In this document: piece by piece, positions 1 through 7,258 of the stretch
Numbering within the stretch: position 1 is the stretch's first letter
How the letters are laid out: each line of letters starts with the position of its first letter
From: Microcaldota archaeon
GTDB taxonomy: Archaea > Micrarchaeota > Micrarchaeia > Anstonellales > Anstonellaceae
NCBI GenBank assembly: GCA_026396355.1
Contig: JAPLWY010000034.1
Coordinates: 4,805 to 16,710 of the forward strand
DNA length: 11,906 nt
Direction: 5' to 3'
Program-made: the position numbers and the translations under genes
The notes under the pieces: model-generated
Databases searched by the model: none
What the model was told of the DNA's origin: nothing
What the model saw: only the letters and a program-made list of their open reading frames with translations

Positions 1-496
1 TCCAGCGTATCTCCCTTTCAGTTGTGCCTGAGGCGTTGACCAGGTAATCCCGGTAAAAGTGGTGCGCTTCAACGATGGATGCGATATCCTGCCCGGCAAG
101 ATACTGCCAATAGCGTCCGTTCAGCTCCTTCAGAAAAGAGTTCAGTTCGCTCAATGTTCTTGCCTTGACCCCAAAGACGAGCGAATATTTCCCGTCGCAA
201 CTGGCAACCCAGCTTGTGCTTGGGTGCCTGCAAAGATAGCTGATGACCTCAGCCTCCTGCTTTTCGGTGAGGTTCTGCAGCTTCACGAAAACCTTGTGGT
301 GGGAAAACCCGAACTTTGCCATGTTCACCACAGCAAGGTAGTTGCGGATTATTCCGTCATGCAAGTAGCCTTTGAGCCTGTAAAGCACGGCTTCCCTTGA
401 CAGCCTCGCCTTTTTCGCTATTGCCGAGAGGGGCTGGCGCGCGTTCCTGTCAAGCTCATAAAGTATTATCCTGTCTTTTTGGTCAATTTTTAGCAT
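1..496 (-). CDS. Lrp/AsnC-family transcriptional regulator, partial (C-terminus beyond window)
   Basis: The 165 visible residues begin MLKIDQKDRIILYELDRNAR and continue past the window edge. Residues 1-50 form an AsnC-type winged helix-turn-helix (PLSAIAKKARLSREAVLYRL, then DGIIRNY). Residues 65-150 resemble the ligand-binding/effector region (KVFVKLQNL, then HPSTSWVAS and DGKYSLVFGV). Members of this family bind DNA as dimers or octamers and often sense amino acids. Ordinary Lrp proteins are about 150 residues, and this one is still open at 165. That fits the longer, two-unit Lrp-like proteins I associate with DPANN archaea, but this is inference. The start at 496 is chosen because the family's N-terminus begins there, and a TATA-like box at 519-531 would place the transcript start almost on the ATG (leaderless). 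A 10-bp direct repeat overlaps the start. The gene diverges from the small membrane protein at 619. Its target genes cannot be told from the sequence. Confidence 0.88.
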   Translation of the reverse strand, partial: MLKIDQKDRIILYELDRNARQPLSAIAKKARLSREAVLYRLKGYLHDGIIRNYLAVVNMAKFGFSHHKVFVKLQNLTEKQEAEVISYLCRHPSTSWVASCDGKYSLVFGVKARTLSELNSFLKELNGRYWQYLAGQDIASIVEAHHFYRDYLVNASGTTEREIRW

Positions 497-510
497 ATAA
501 TTAGCATATA
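490..510. repeat. Direct repeat TTAGCATATA x2 overlapping the Lrp start
   Basis: The 10-mer TTAGCATATA occurs at 490-499 and again at 501-510, an 11-bp period (about one helical turn). It overlaps the start codon of the Lrp/AsnC gene and lies just inside its probable promoter. Lrp-family regulators commonly bind their own promoter, so this is a candidate autoregulatory operator. The repeat itself is seen directly; the function is inferred. AT-richness makes a chance repeat possible. Confidence 0.4.
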
Positions 511-518
511 TTGGCTAT

Positions 519-531
519 TTTATATAAAATT
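519..531 (-). promoter_or_regulatory. TATA-like box for the Lrp/AsnC gene
   Basis: On the minus strand this reads AATTTTATATAAA, a good archaeal TATA-box match. Its centre is about 27 bp upstream of the ATG at 496, the distance expected for a leaderless transcript. Confidence 0.5.
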
Positions 532-556
532 ATCGGTTTTCATTAAAAAAATAACA

Positions 557-571
557 AAAGTTCTTATATAT
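557..571 (+). promoter_or_regulatory. TATA-like box (with purine-rich BRE-like flank) for the gene at 619
   Basis: An AAAG tract followed by TTCTTATATAT resembles a BRE plus TATA box. The predicted transcript start is near 592, leaving a leader of roughly 25 nt. That leader holds the Shine-Dalgarno-like GAGGCGGTGG just before the ATG at 619. Confidence 0.5.
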
Positions 572-618
572 GAGTAAATGCACAAAAAACAACAAGAAAA
601 CACAGCGAGGCGGTGGAA

Positions 619-1077
619 ATGAACAAGCAGGAATTGTTGAGAGTTATGATCATAATAGAAGTCTTTTTGGCAGGGATGATAACGCAAATGGGCGTACAGG
701 ACGTGCTAGCCCCCAAAGCACCAAGAAGCGAAAAACAAAAATATTCGCATGAATTGAATGAGACAGAAAAAGAACTTGAATCAAGGATTAAAAACGCGGA
801 TCGCATGCTTGATACCGCGACCATTGCCCAGCCTGAACATTGCCGCGCGGATGCGTTTTATATCCTGGCAAAGAAAAATGTTGAAAATATTGAATGCCCA
901 AATTTCATGACATCTCGTGAACATATGAAAGAACTGAGGTCAATTAACAAGGAACGGATAGTGTTGGCGAAACGCAACCTTGACTCGCTTGAGAGCATAT
1001 TGTACAGGAAAATGAAGGTGGAGAAGAGCGAGTACAGGCAGCTGCCCATGAAGCACATGGCGCCACTTAAGAGGTGA
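619..1077 (+). CDS. Hypothetical single-pass membrane or secreted protein, 152 aa
   Basis: I do not recognise this protein. The ATG at 619 is preferred over an in-frame GTG at 613 because GAGG (607-610) and GGTGG lie upstream at usable distances, and a TATA-like box lies at 563-571. Residues 5-25 (LLRVMIIIEVFLAGM and following) are hydrophobic and could be a membrane anchor or an uncleaved signal. The rest is strongly charged and predicted helical (repeated Lys/Glu/Arg runs such as ELNETEKELESRIKNADRML), so a short coiled coil is possible. Two cysteines flank a central segment (EHCRADAFYI and ENIECPNF). No catalytic motif is visible. The gene faces the cupin gene convergently with a 27-bp gap. 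It is probably real because it has a promoter, a ribosome binding site and no competing gene, but its function is unknown. Confidence 0.7.
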   Translation: MNKQELLRVMIIIEVFLAGMITQMGVQDVLAPKAPRSEKQKYSHELNETEKELESRIKNADRMLDTATIAQPEHCRADAFYILAKKNVENIECPNFMTSREHMKELRSINKERIVLAKRNLDSLESILYRKMKVEKSEYRQLPMKHMAPLKR

Positions 1078-1104
1078 GCCTGTTTTCCTTTGCCTTGTTC
1101 GCCC

Positions 1105-1509
1105 CTATTCCGTCGGCTTGCCGTCGTATTCCTCAGGCATTGCCTCTGCGTCTTTTTTGGTGTGTCGCACTGTCTTGTCAATGTGCTCGGGCGGGGAGTA
1201 GATGGTGTAGAGCTTCAGCGTCTTATGCTCAGAGGTATTCACCACGTTGTGCTGCGCGCCGGCAGGCACAATAGCTGCATCGCCATCGCGCACCTTGTGC
1301 GGTATCCCGTCTATGAAAACCTTGCCCTCGCCTGCCTCGAAGCGGAAGAACTGGTCAAGGTGTGAGTGAACTTCCATTCCGATTTCCTCGCCTGGCTGGA
1401 GGCACATGAGCACGAGCTGGCTGTGCTTGCCGGTATAAAGCACGCGGCGGAAGTCGGTGTTCTCCTCTGTCTTTTTCTCAATATGAATTACGTATCCTTT
1501 CAATGCCAT
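1105..1509 (-). CDS. Cupin-domain protein, 134 aa
   Basis: This is a single-domain cupin, a small beta-barrel that usually holds one metal ion. The sequence begins MALKGYVIHIEKKTEENTDF. It carries cupin motif 1 (PGEEIGMEVHSHLDQFFRFE, with H48 and H50 as probable metal ligands) and a near-perfect motif 2 (GDAAIVPAGAQHNVVN, with H87). The glutamate usual in motif 1 falls in a DQ pair (D52-Q53), so the ligand set may be altered. The ORF can be extended upstream to 1674, but that extension has no family resemblance. The ATG at 1509 has an AGGTGGTG ribosome binding site about 3 nt upstream, which settles the start. Related small cupins are widespread in bacteria and archaea, often annotated as mannose-6-phosphate-isomerase-like. 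The substrate cannot be deduced. The gene diverges from the ABC transporter genes. Confidence 0.88.
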   Translation of the reverse strand: MALKGYVIHIEKKTEENTDFRRVLYTGKHSQLVLMCLQPGEEIGMEVHSHLDQFFRFEAGEGKVFIDGIPHKVRDGDAAIVPAGAQHNVVNTSEHKTLKLYTIYSPPEHIDKTVRHTKKDAEAMPEEYDGKPTE

Positions 1510-1569
1510 GAGCACCACCTGATTAAGGAACTCGCGCGAGGTTTTTATTGGAATGGGTTGCAGCGAGCG

Positions 1570-1586
1570 CGGTTGAAGGGCAACCG
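1570..1586. repeat. Small inverted repeat in the cupin/ABC divergent region
   Basis: CGGTTG (1570-1575) and CAACCG (1581-1586) form a perfect 6-bp hairpin with loop AAGGG. It sits between the two divergent starts (1509 and 1653) and upstream of the TATA-like box at 1604. It could be an operator; at this length chance is a real alternative. Nothing else notable was seen in the 143-bp gap apart from the TATA-like box and the two ribosome binding sites. Confidence 0.25.
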
Positions 1587-1603
1587 GACAAAGAGTAATT
1601 CCG

Positions 1604-1613
1604 TTTATAAATA
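1604..1613 (+). promoter_or_regulatory. TATA-like box for the ABC transporter / cysS cluster
   Basis: TTTATAAATA is a strong TATA-box match. The predicted transcript start is near 1634, followed by the Shine-Dalgarno-like GGTGGG at 1640-1645 and the ATG at 1653. The box is nearly symmetric and might also serve the divergent cupin gene. Confidence 0.5.
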
Positions 1614-1652
1614 TCGGCTCAAAAGCGAATATCTGCATTGGTGGGCAAGCAT

Positions 1653-2633
1653 ATGGCAGCAAAAAAATCAGCAATCAGCATAAGGGCGCTTTCCAAAAAA
1701 TACGGCAAGCTTTGCGCAGTGGACAAAATAAGCCTGGAAATACCTGAAGGCGAGGTTTTTGCGCTTCTGGGGCCGAATGGAGCGGGAAAAACCACCACGC
1801 TTTCCATGCTTTGCGGGCTTCTTGAGCCAAGCGCAGGGAGCGCAAGTGTTGCTGGCTTTGATGTCGAGAAGCAGGCGCTTGCAGTGCGCCAGTCAATCGG
1901 CGTGGTTTTCCAGCAGCCAAGCGTGGATGACTTGCTTTCAGGCAAGGAGAATCTGGAGATGCATGCGCTTCTTTACGGCGTGCCTGCCGATGGCAGGAAG
2001 GAAAGGATAGAATACATGCTCAAGCTGGTGGGGCTGTCTGAGCGGCAGAACAGCAATGTGAAGGAATATTCGGGCGGAATGCGGCGCAGGCTGGAAATCG
2101 CGCGCGGGCTTATGCATCACCCCAAAGTGCTTTTCCTGGATGAGCCAACCGTGGGGCTGGACCCGCAGACGCGCTCGCACATTTGGAAGTACATCCATGA
2201 AATGCCCAAGCGAGAGGGCACCACAATCGTTTTTACAACCCATTACTTGGAAGAGGCTGAGCAGTTTGCAGACAGGGTGGCAATAATCGACCATGGAAAA
2301 GTGCTTGCAGTTGGCAAGCCCTCGGACTTGGTGGCGCAGCTGGGAGGAGACACTGTGGTTTTGGGCACAGCCGACCAGAAAACGCTGATGAAGATGATGA
2401 AGAGGATGAAATTTGCAAAGAATGTCAGGCTGGAAAATGGCAAGGTGTGCGCTTCAATTTCTGACCTGCACCAGAACTTGCCCAAGCTTCTGAGAACCGC
2501 CAAAAGCGTGAATTCGATTGAGATACGCCCTGCCACCTTGAACGAGGTTTTCATCAAGTACACGGGCGCCAATATACGCGAGGACTCGGCAGAAGGCGGG
2601 TTCTGGGAAAGGATGATGAGCAGGAACAAGTGA
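1653..2633 (+). CDS. ABC-2 type exporter, ATP-binding subunit (DrrA-like)
   Basis: This 326-residue ATPase would power export by the membrane subunit encoded next. All nucleotide-binding motifs are intact: Walker A GPNGAGKTT (40-48), Q-loop VVFQQPS (84-90), signature YSGGMRRRLEIARG (139-152), Walker B VLFLDE (159-164), D-loop GLD (168-170) and switch histidine in TTHYLEE (H197). The C-terminal 100 residues resemble the extra domain of DrrA/CcmA-type ATPases (drug, lipid or polysaccharide export). The ATG at 1653 is chosen over TTG 1638 or GTG 1641 because GGTGGG at 1640-1645 is a well-placed ribosome binding site. Its stop codon overlaps the GTG start of the permease (GTGA), which implies translational coupling. 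The exported substrate is unknown; family names citing daunorubicin should not be taken literally. Confidence 0.93.
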   Translation: MAAKKSAISIRALSKKYGKLCAVDKISLEIPEGEVFALLGPNGAGKTTTLSMLCGLLEPSAGSASVAGFDVEKQALAVRQSIGVVFQQPSVDDLLSGKENLEMHALLYGVPADGRKERIEYMLKLVGLSERQNSNVKEYSGGMRRRLEIARGLMHHPKVLFLDEPTVGLDPQTRSHIWKYIHEMPKREGTTIVFTTHYLEEAEQFADRVAIIDHGKVLAVGKPSDLVAQLGGDTVVLGTADQKTLMKMMKRMKFAKNVRLENGKVCASISDLHQNLPKLLRTAKSVNSIEIRPATLNEVFIKYTGANIREDSAEGGFWERMMSRNK

Positions 2634-3388
2634 GCAACATGTCATACTTTGAATCAGTCTACGCGATATGGATGCGCGAAATCAAGGTTTTCTTCAGGGA
2701 AAAGGAGAGAGTGGTCTCTGCAATAATCACGCCTCTGATGTGGATATTCGCATTCGGCGGGGGGCTGGGCGCCAGCGTGGCAATAAGCGGGGTGAATTAC
2801 CAGCAGTTTATTTTCCCGGGCATACTTTCAATGGCAGTGCTGTTCGGCTCGATATTCTACGGGATGTATATTATTTGGGACAGGAAGCTGGACTTTTTGA
2901 AGGCTGTGCTGGTGGCACCGGTCCCGCGAAGCGCGGTTTTCCTGGGAAAAATGCTGGGGGGAATGAGCGATGTCCTGGTGCAGGTAACCGGCTTATTGGT
3001 GATTGGGCTTGTTTTCTCATTCGTCCCGTCAGTTGCAATGGCATTGCTTGCGATTTGCGCAGCCATGCTGGTGGCAATGTGCATGGTGAGCCTGGGGCTG
3101 GTGATTGGGGCGAACATGAAAAGCCCTGAAGGCTTCAACCTGGTGATGAGCTTTGTGATGTGGCCAATGTTCCTCTCCTCAGGCGCGCTGTTCCCGCTTA
3201 GGAACCTGCCTTGGTATCTCGATATAATAGTGAACCTCAATCCGCTGAGCTATGGCGTGGACCTGTTCCAGTTCTGCCTGCTTGGCACCACGCAGCGGGG
3301 AATACTTTTGGATGTGCTGGTGCTGATTGGCTTTTCAGCTGTTTTCATTGCGGTCGGAACCAAGGCATTCGAGAAAATGCAGGTGTGA
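2630..3388 (+). CDS. ABC-2 type exporter, membrane permease subunit
   Basis: This 252-residue integral membrane protein is the partner of the ATPase just upstream. About six membrane segments are visible, near residues 32-50 (AIITPLMWIFAFGGGL), 60-82, 112-135, 140-165, 173-190 and 225-245. The N-terminal amphipathic stretch (YAIWMREIKVFFREKERV) and the late segment MSFVMWPMFLSSGALFPL are typical of ABC-2 permeases of the DrrB/NodJ type. The GTG at 2630 overlaps the upstream TGA and has GCAGG about 5 nt upstream. An ATG at 2639 is the alternative start and would remove three residues. Two base pairs after its stop comes the TTG start of cysS, so the three genes are probably one transcript. Confidence 0.9.
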   Translation: MSNMSYFESVYAIWMREIKVFFREKERVVSAIITPLMWIFAFGGGLGASVAISGVNYQQFIFPGILSMAVLFGSIFYGMYIIWDRKLDFLKAVLVAPVPRSAVFLGKMLGGMSDVLVQVTGLLVIGLVFSFVPSVAMALLAICAAMLVAMCMVSLGLVIGANMKSPEGFNLVMSFVMWPMFLSSGALFPLRNLPWYLDIIVNLNPLSYGVDLFQFCLLGTTQRGILLDVLVLIGFSAVFIAVGTKAFEKMQV

Positions 3389-3390
3389 GA

Positions 3391-4608
3391 TTGCTCAGAT
3401 TATACAATTCGCTCGGGAAGAAAATTCAAACGTTCAAGCCACGCGAGGGGAAAACGGTCAGGCTGTACACCTGCGGCCCCACTGTCTATTCCCGCCCGCA
3501 TATTGGAAATTACCGAACCTACATATTTGAGGACGCGCTCAAGCGCTATTTGATTTACAAGGGGCACAAGGTATTGCACACCATGAACATAACTGACATG
3601 GATGAGACAATAATGAAGGAAGTGAAAAAGACCTGGGTTCCCTACAAAAAGCTCACTGCGAAATATGAGAGGCTGTTTAGACAGGACCTTAATGCGCTTG
3701 GCGCGATGAAGGCGGATTTTTACCCTCATGCCAGCCAGTATGCAGGGAAAATGGCTGAGATTTCTTACGACCTTCTTGAGAAGGGCAAGGCATACGTGCT
3801 GAGGGGCAGAGTATATTTCGACCTTTCAAAATTCAGGGGTTATGGCGAGCTGTCAGGGAAAAGGATAGCGCCGCGCGCAAGAAGGGTGCTTAAGGAGGAG
3901 TATAAGAGAAAGGAGGCAGGGGACTTTCTCCTGCTTAGGCCCTGCAGAGGAAAATGCAAGGACTGCGCCGGCCAAAAAAGCATGAAGGCAGAGCCTGCCT
4001 GGAATGTGCAGTGCGCTGCGATGGGAATCGGGACGCTGGGCAAAAGTATGGACATAACTGTGGGCGGGGAGGACAACTGCTTCAACCACCATGAGAACAC
4101 GCGCGCGGTCGCAAACTCGCTCTCAGGCAATGAGAGCTCGGCTTATTGGATGCATGTGAGGCATTTGAAGGTGCGCGGAATAAAGATGAGCAAGTCAAAG
4201 GGAAACGCCGTGTTAGTTCCTGAATTGGCTGCAAAAGGCTATTCTGCGAAAATGGTGAGAATGCTCCTTTTGTCAAGGCATTACCGAAAGCCAATGGAAT
4301 TTGGCATGGGAAGAATGGTAAAAGTGAAGGATGAGTTCCAAAAGATGCAGGAGGGCTTGAAGAGAATAGGCAAAGCGCGCGGGAGAGGGAGCGCGGGGTT
4401 CGAGGCTGTTCTCCTGCAGGCAAAAAAGGAATTTGAAACTGCAATGGATGATGATTTTGACACTGCTGGAGCGCTGAGGGCAGCCTCGCGGTTTATCTGC
4501 AAATGCGAGAGGCTGGCGGGAGAAGGCGCGCTGTCGGCAAAAAATGCGAGGAAGGCAATGGGGCTGATTAGGAAGTTTGATTCTGTCCTTGCCTGCCTGC
4601 CGATTTGA
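3391..4608 (+). CDS. cysS: Cysteinyl-tRNA synthetase, short divergent form lacking the anticodon-binding C-terminus
   Basis: Class I aminoacyl-tRNA synthetase that would charge tRNA-Cys in the cytoplasm; 405 residues against about 460 for typical family members. The open frame runs back to 3211 inside the permease, but the family N-terminus (LRLYNSLGKKIQTFKP) begins at the TTG at 3391, which has AGGTG at 3381-3385. Conserved elements are YTCGPTVY (C28), HIGN (37-40), NITD (66-69), AWNVQC (203-208), HHEN (233-236) and KMSKS (266-270). Oddities compared with the E. coli enzyme: the position of its fourth zinc ligand (Glu238) is Thr237; GGRDLIFPHHE reads GGEDNCFNHHE; the loop before the second zinc cysteine carries C185, C189 and C192; and the protein stops at FDSVLACLPI, so the C-terminal anticodon-recognition part is absent. 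Only 51 bp follow before the next gene, so no frameshifted remainder exists. It may be functional but divergent, or a paralogue with another role. Confidence 0.85.
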   Translation: MLRLYNSLGKKIQTFKPREGKTVRLYTCGPTVYSRPHIGNYRTYIFEDALKRYLIYKGHKVLHTMNITDMDETIMKEVKKTWVPYKKLTAKYERLFRQDLNALGAMKADFYPHASQYAGKMAEISYDLLEKGKAYVLRGRVYFDLSKFRGYGELSGKRIAPRARRVLKEEYKRKEAGDFLLLRPCRGKCKDCAGQKSMKAEPAWNVQCAAMGIGTLGKSMDITVGGEDNCFNHHENTRAVANSLSGNESSAYWMHVRHLKVRGIKMSKSKGNAVLVPELAAKGYSAKMVRMLLLSRHYRKPMEFGMGRMVKVKDEFQKMQEGLKRIGKARGRGSAGFEAVLLQAKKEFETAMDDDFDTAGALRAASRFICKCERLAGEGALSAKNARKAMGLIRKFDSVLACLPI

Positions 4609-4630
4609 AAAAGGTAAAAATCCGCAACAC

Positions 4631-4638
4631 CTATAAGC
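4631..4638 (+). promoter_or_regulatory. TATA-like box for the P-type ATPase gene
   Basis: CTATAAGC lies about 26 bp upstream of the ATG at 4660, and there is no Shine-Dalgarno sequence between them. This fits a leaderless transcript and makes the ATPase a separate transcription unit from cysS. Confidence 0.45.
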
Positions 4639-4659
4639 ATTGGGTTGCAACAAAAAAGC

Positions 4660-7230
4660 ATGGTGAATGCGCTTAATGTCGAGGAAATACACCGCGGGCT
4701 TAGCGCGGAGAAGGCGCGAGAGAGGCTTCTTGCCGAGGGCTACAACGAGCTTCCTGCTGAAAAAAAGCGCACCATACTCGACATTGCGATAGAGACAATG
4801 CGCGAGCCCATGTTCCTGCTTCTGGTCGCGTGCGGCATAATGTACTTTTTCGTCGGGGACTTGGAAGGCGCGCTCATGCTGCTTGCCTTTGTTTTCGTGA
4901 TAATAGGGATAACCATTTACCAGGAGGGGAAAGTTGAGCGCGCGCTTGAGGCGCTGCGCGACCTCTCTTCCCCGCGCGCGAGAGTAATCCGGGATGGAAA
5001 ACAATTTGTAATACCTGGCAGGGAAGTGGTGCGGGAAGACATAATCGTCCTTTCAGAAGGCGACCGTGTGCCTGCGGATGTGGTGGTGCTTTCCTGCAGC
5101 AACCTGATGGTGGACGAGTCGCTTCTTACAGGCGAGTCTGCTGCAGTGAGAAAGAGCGTGTGGGATGGGAAAATGGAGATGGGAAGGCCGGGCGGCGAAG
5201 ACCTTCCATTCGTTTACTCCAGCACATTGGTTTCGCAGGGGCACGCGGTTGTGCGCGTGGTTTCAGTAGGAGTGGCTACTGAGGTTGGGAAAATAGGCAA
5301 GGCGCTGCAGAAAATCGAGCCTGAGCAGACTGAGCTCCAGAAGGAAACCGACGGGCTGGTCAGGCTTTTCGGGTCAGTGGGGCTGGTTGTCTGCACAATA
5401 GTGATTGTTTTATACGGAGTTACCCGCGGCAACTGGACCGAGGGCTTCCTTGCCGGGCTGGCACTCGCCATGGCAATACTGCCGGAAGAATTCCCGGTTG
5501 TTCTTACCATTTTCCTTGCGCTTGGAGCCTGGAGGATGTCCAAGCACAATGTGCTGACACGGAGAATGGGCGCAATACAGAACTTGGGCTCGACCACTGT
5601 GCTTTGCTCAGACAAGACAGGCACGCTGACAGAGAACAAGATGACTTTGGAGAAGATTTGGGCAGATGGGAAGTTGGCTTCGCTTAGGGAGGCAAAGGGA
5701 TTGCCTGAATGGGCGCACGAAACACTGGAATACGCGGTGCTTGCCAGCCAGAAAGAGCCGTATGACCCCATGGAGCGCTCGATAAAGGAGAGCGGGCTGG
5801 CAAAACTGTCGGGCACTGAGCACCTTCACGCGGACTGGGAGCTGGTGCGCGAATATACTCTTTCGAGGAAATTGCTGGCGCTCTCGCACGTCTGGCGCTC
5901 GCCTTCTGGAAAAGAGTATCTTATTGCTGCAAAAGGCGCGCCAGAGGCAATACTTGACTTGTGCCACATGACAAAGGGGGAGCAGGAAAAAATTTTGAAG
6001 CAGGTGGGCGCGCTTTCCGGCGAGGGGCTGCGCGTGCTGGGAGTGGCCCACTCTCATTTCAAGTCCAGCAAATTGCCTGAGAGCCAGCATGATTTTGAAT
6101 TCGAGTTTGTAGGGCTGGTTGCGCTTGAGGACCCGGTGCGCCCCGAAGTTGCAGAGTCGGTGCGCGAGTGCTATGAGGCGGGCTTGAGAGTGATAATGAT
6201 AACTGGGGATTATCCTGGCACTGCGCGCGTGGTTGCCAAGAACTCGGGCTTTGCGAACTATGAGGACATAATAACCGGCGCTGAGCTTGAGGCAATGAGC
6301 GAGGAGCATTTGCGCGAGAGAATAAGGACTGTCAATGTATTTGCGCGCGTGGTGCCTGAGCAGAAGCTTCGCATTGTGGAGGCATTGAAAGCCAATGGAG
6401 AGATAGTGGTGATGACTGGCGATGGCGTGAATGACGCGCCTGCCCTGAAAGCCGCTGCTGTGGGGATTGCGATGGGCGGGCGCGGCACTGATGTTGCGCG
6501 CGAGTCTTCTTCGCTTGTGCTCACTGACGACAATTTCATTTCAATTGTGCGCGCAGTCAGGATGGGCAGGAGAATTTATGACAATATAAAGAAAGCAATG
6601 GGCTACATAATTTCCGTCCACATACCGATTGCGGGCTTGTCGCTCCTTCCTGTTCTTTTGGGCTGGCCGATTGCGCTTTTCCCTGTGCATATTGCCTTCC
6701 TTGAGCTCATCATCGACCCTGTATGCTCGGTTGTTTTCGAGGCTGAGAAAGAGGAGAAGAACATCATGAAGAGAAAGCCGCGCAGGAAGGATGAGAGGCT
6801 GTTTGACAGTGCGACCTTGGCGCTGAGCGCATTTCGGGGAATAGTGCTTTTGGCAGTGGTTGCAGGCATTTACCATTTTGCGCTTGTGAGCGGGACTGAG
6901 GAGAACGGAGCACGGGCGATGGCATTCACCTCGCTCGTGCTTGGCAACCTTGCGCTCATTTTAAGCAGCCGCTCGCAGGCAGGCACTGTGGTTGAGACGC
7001 TGGGAAGCGAGAACAAGGCGCTGTGGGTGGTGTTCGGAGCCACCCTGTTCTTCCTGGCGCTTGTGCTTTACTCGCCGTTCCTGCAGGAGCTGTTCAAGCT
7101 GGCGCCGCTGAGCTTGGGGCAGCTTGCGCTTTGCGCAATGGCGGCAGTGGCGGCAATAGTTGTTTTCGAGATTGCCAAAGTGGCGAAGGGAATGCAAAGA
7201 AAGCAGCCAGTCGGGGCCGTGCTTAGCTAG
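4660..7230 (+). CDS. P2-type cation-transporting ATPase
   Basis: An 856-residue P-type ATPase that pumps a cation across the membrane using an aspartyl-phosphate intermediate. In order: N-terminal cation-ATPase region (GLSAEKARERLLAEGYNELP), first membrane pair (about 50-95), actuator motif TGES (157-160), TM4 motif PEEFP (275-279), phosphorylation site DKTGT (D318), nucleotide-binding KGAPE (425-429), MITGD (513-517), hinge TGDGVNDAP (586-594), then about six C-terminal membrane segments. Overall it resembles type II (Ca2+, Na+/K+, H+ like) pumps. By position against SERCA, E309 is kept (E276) and D800 is kept (D686), but N768 becomes H654, E771 becomes I657 and N796 becomes E682, so a standard two-Ca2+ site is unlikely. 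The ion is therefore not assigned. The ATG at 4660 is chosen over the in-frame TTG at 4645 because the TATA-like box at 4631 points to it. Confidence 0.93.
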   Translation: MVNALNVEEIHRGLSAEKARERLLAEGYNELPAEKKRTILDIAIETMREPMFLLLVACGIMYFFVGDLEGALMLLAFVFVIIGITIYQEGKVERALEALRDLSSPRARVIRDGKQFVIPGREVVREDIIVLSEGDRVPADVVVLSCSNLMVDESLLTGESAAVRKSVWDGKMEMGRPGGEDLPFVYSSTLVSQGHAVVRVVSVGVATEVGKIGKALQKIEPEQTELQKETDGLVRLFGSVGLVVCTIVIVLYGVTRGNWTEGFLAGLALAMAILPEEFPVVLTIFLALGAWRMSKHNVLTRRMGAIQNLGSTTVLCSDKTGTLTENKMTLEKIWADGKLASLREAKGLPEWAHETLEYAVLASQKEPYDPMERSIKESGLAKLSGTEHLHADWELVREYTLSRKLLALSHVWRSPSGKEYLIAAKGAPEAILDLCHMTKGEQEKILKQVGALSGEGLRVLGVAHSHFKSSKLPESQHDFEFEFVGLVALEDPVRPEVAESVRECYEAGLRVIMITGDYPGTARVVAKNSGFANYEDIITGAELEAMSEEHLRERIRTVNVFARVVPEQKLRIVEALKANGEIVVMTGDGVNDAPALKAAAVGIAMGGRGTDVARESSSLVLTDDNFISIVRAVRMGRRIYDNIKKAMGYIISVHIPIAGLSLLPVLLGWPIALFPVHIAFLELIIDPVCSVVFEAEKEEKNIMKRKPRRKDERLFDSATLALSAFRGIVLLAVVAGIYHFALVSGTEENGARAMAFTSLVLGNLALILSSRSQAGTVVETLGSENKALWVVFGATLFFLALVLYSPFLQELFKLAPLSLGQLALCAMAAVAAIVVFEIAKVAKGMQRKQPVGAVLS

Positions 7231-7233
7231 CTG

Positions 7234-7258
7234 TTTTTCCTATAAGCTATCTTTTTTT
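7234..7258 (+). terminator. T-rich tract after the P-type ATPase gene
   Basis: Runs of five T (7234-7238) and seven T (7252-7258) lie just after the stop at 7230, without a clear stem. Archaeal RNA polymerase terminates at such T-tracts. The second run already lies within the convergent gene's last codons. Confidence 0.4.

Noticed and set aside
59..400. Plus-strand open frame of 113 codons
   Set aside because: It lies opposite the Lrp/AsnC coding region, whose translation is clearly recognisable; the plus frame has no family features or ribosome binding site.
1510..1674. N-terminal extension of the cupin frame
   Set aside because: It lacks cupin resemblance, crosses the divergent promoter region, and a strong ribosome binding site precedes the ATG at 1509.
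3211..3390. 60-codon upstream extension of the cysS frame
   Set aside because: It lies inside the ABC-2 permease gene; the synthetase N-terminus and its ribosome binding site are at 3381-3391.
4273..5004. Minus-strand open frame of 243 codons across the cysS/ATPase junction
   Set aside because: It is antisense to two well-supported genes; composition reflects codon bias of the opposite strand, and no motif is visible.
5608..6309. Minus-strand open frame of 233 codons inside the P-type ATPase gene
   Set aside because: It is antisense to a gene with every diagnostic motif intact.
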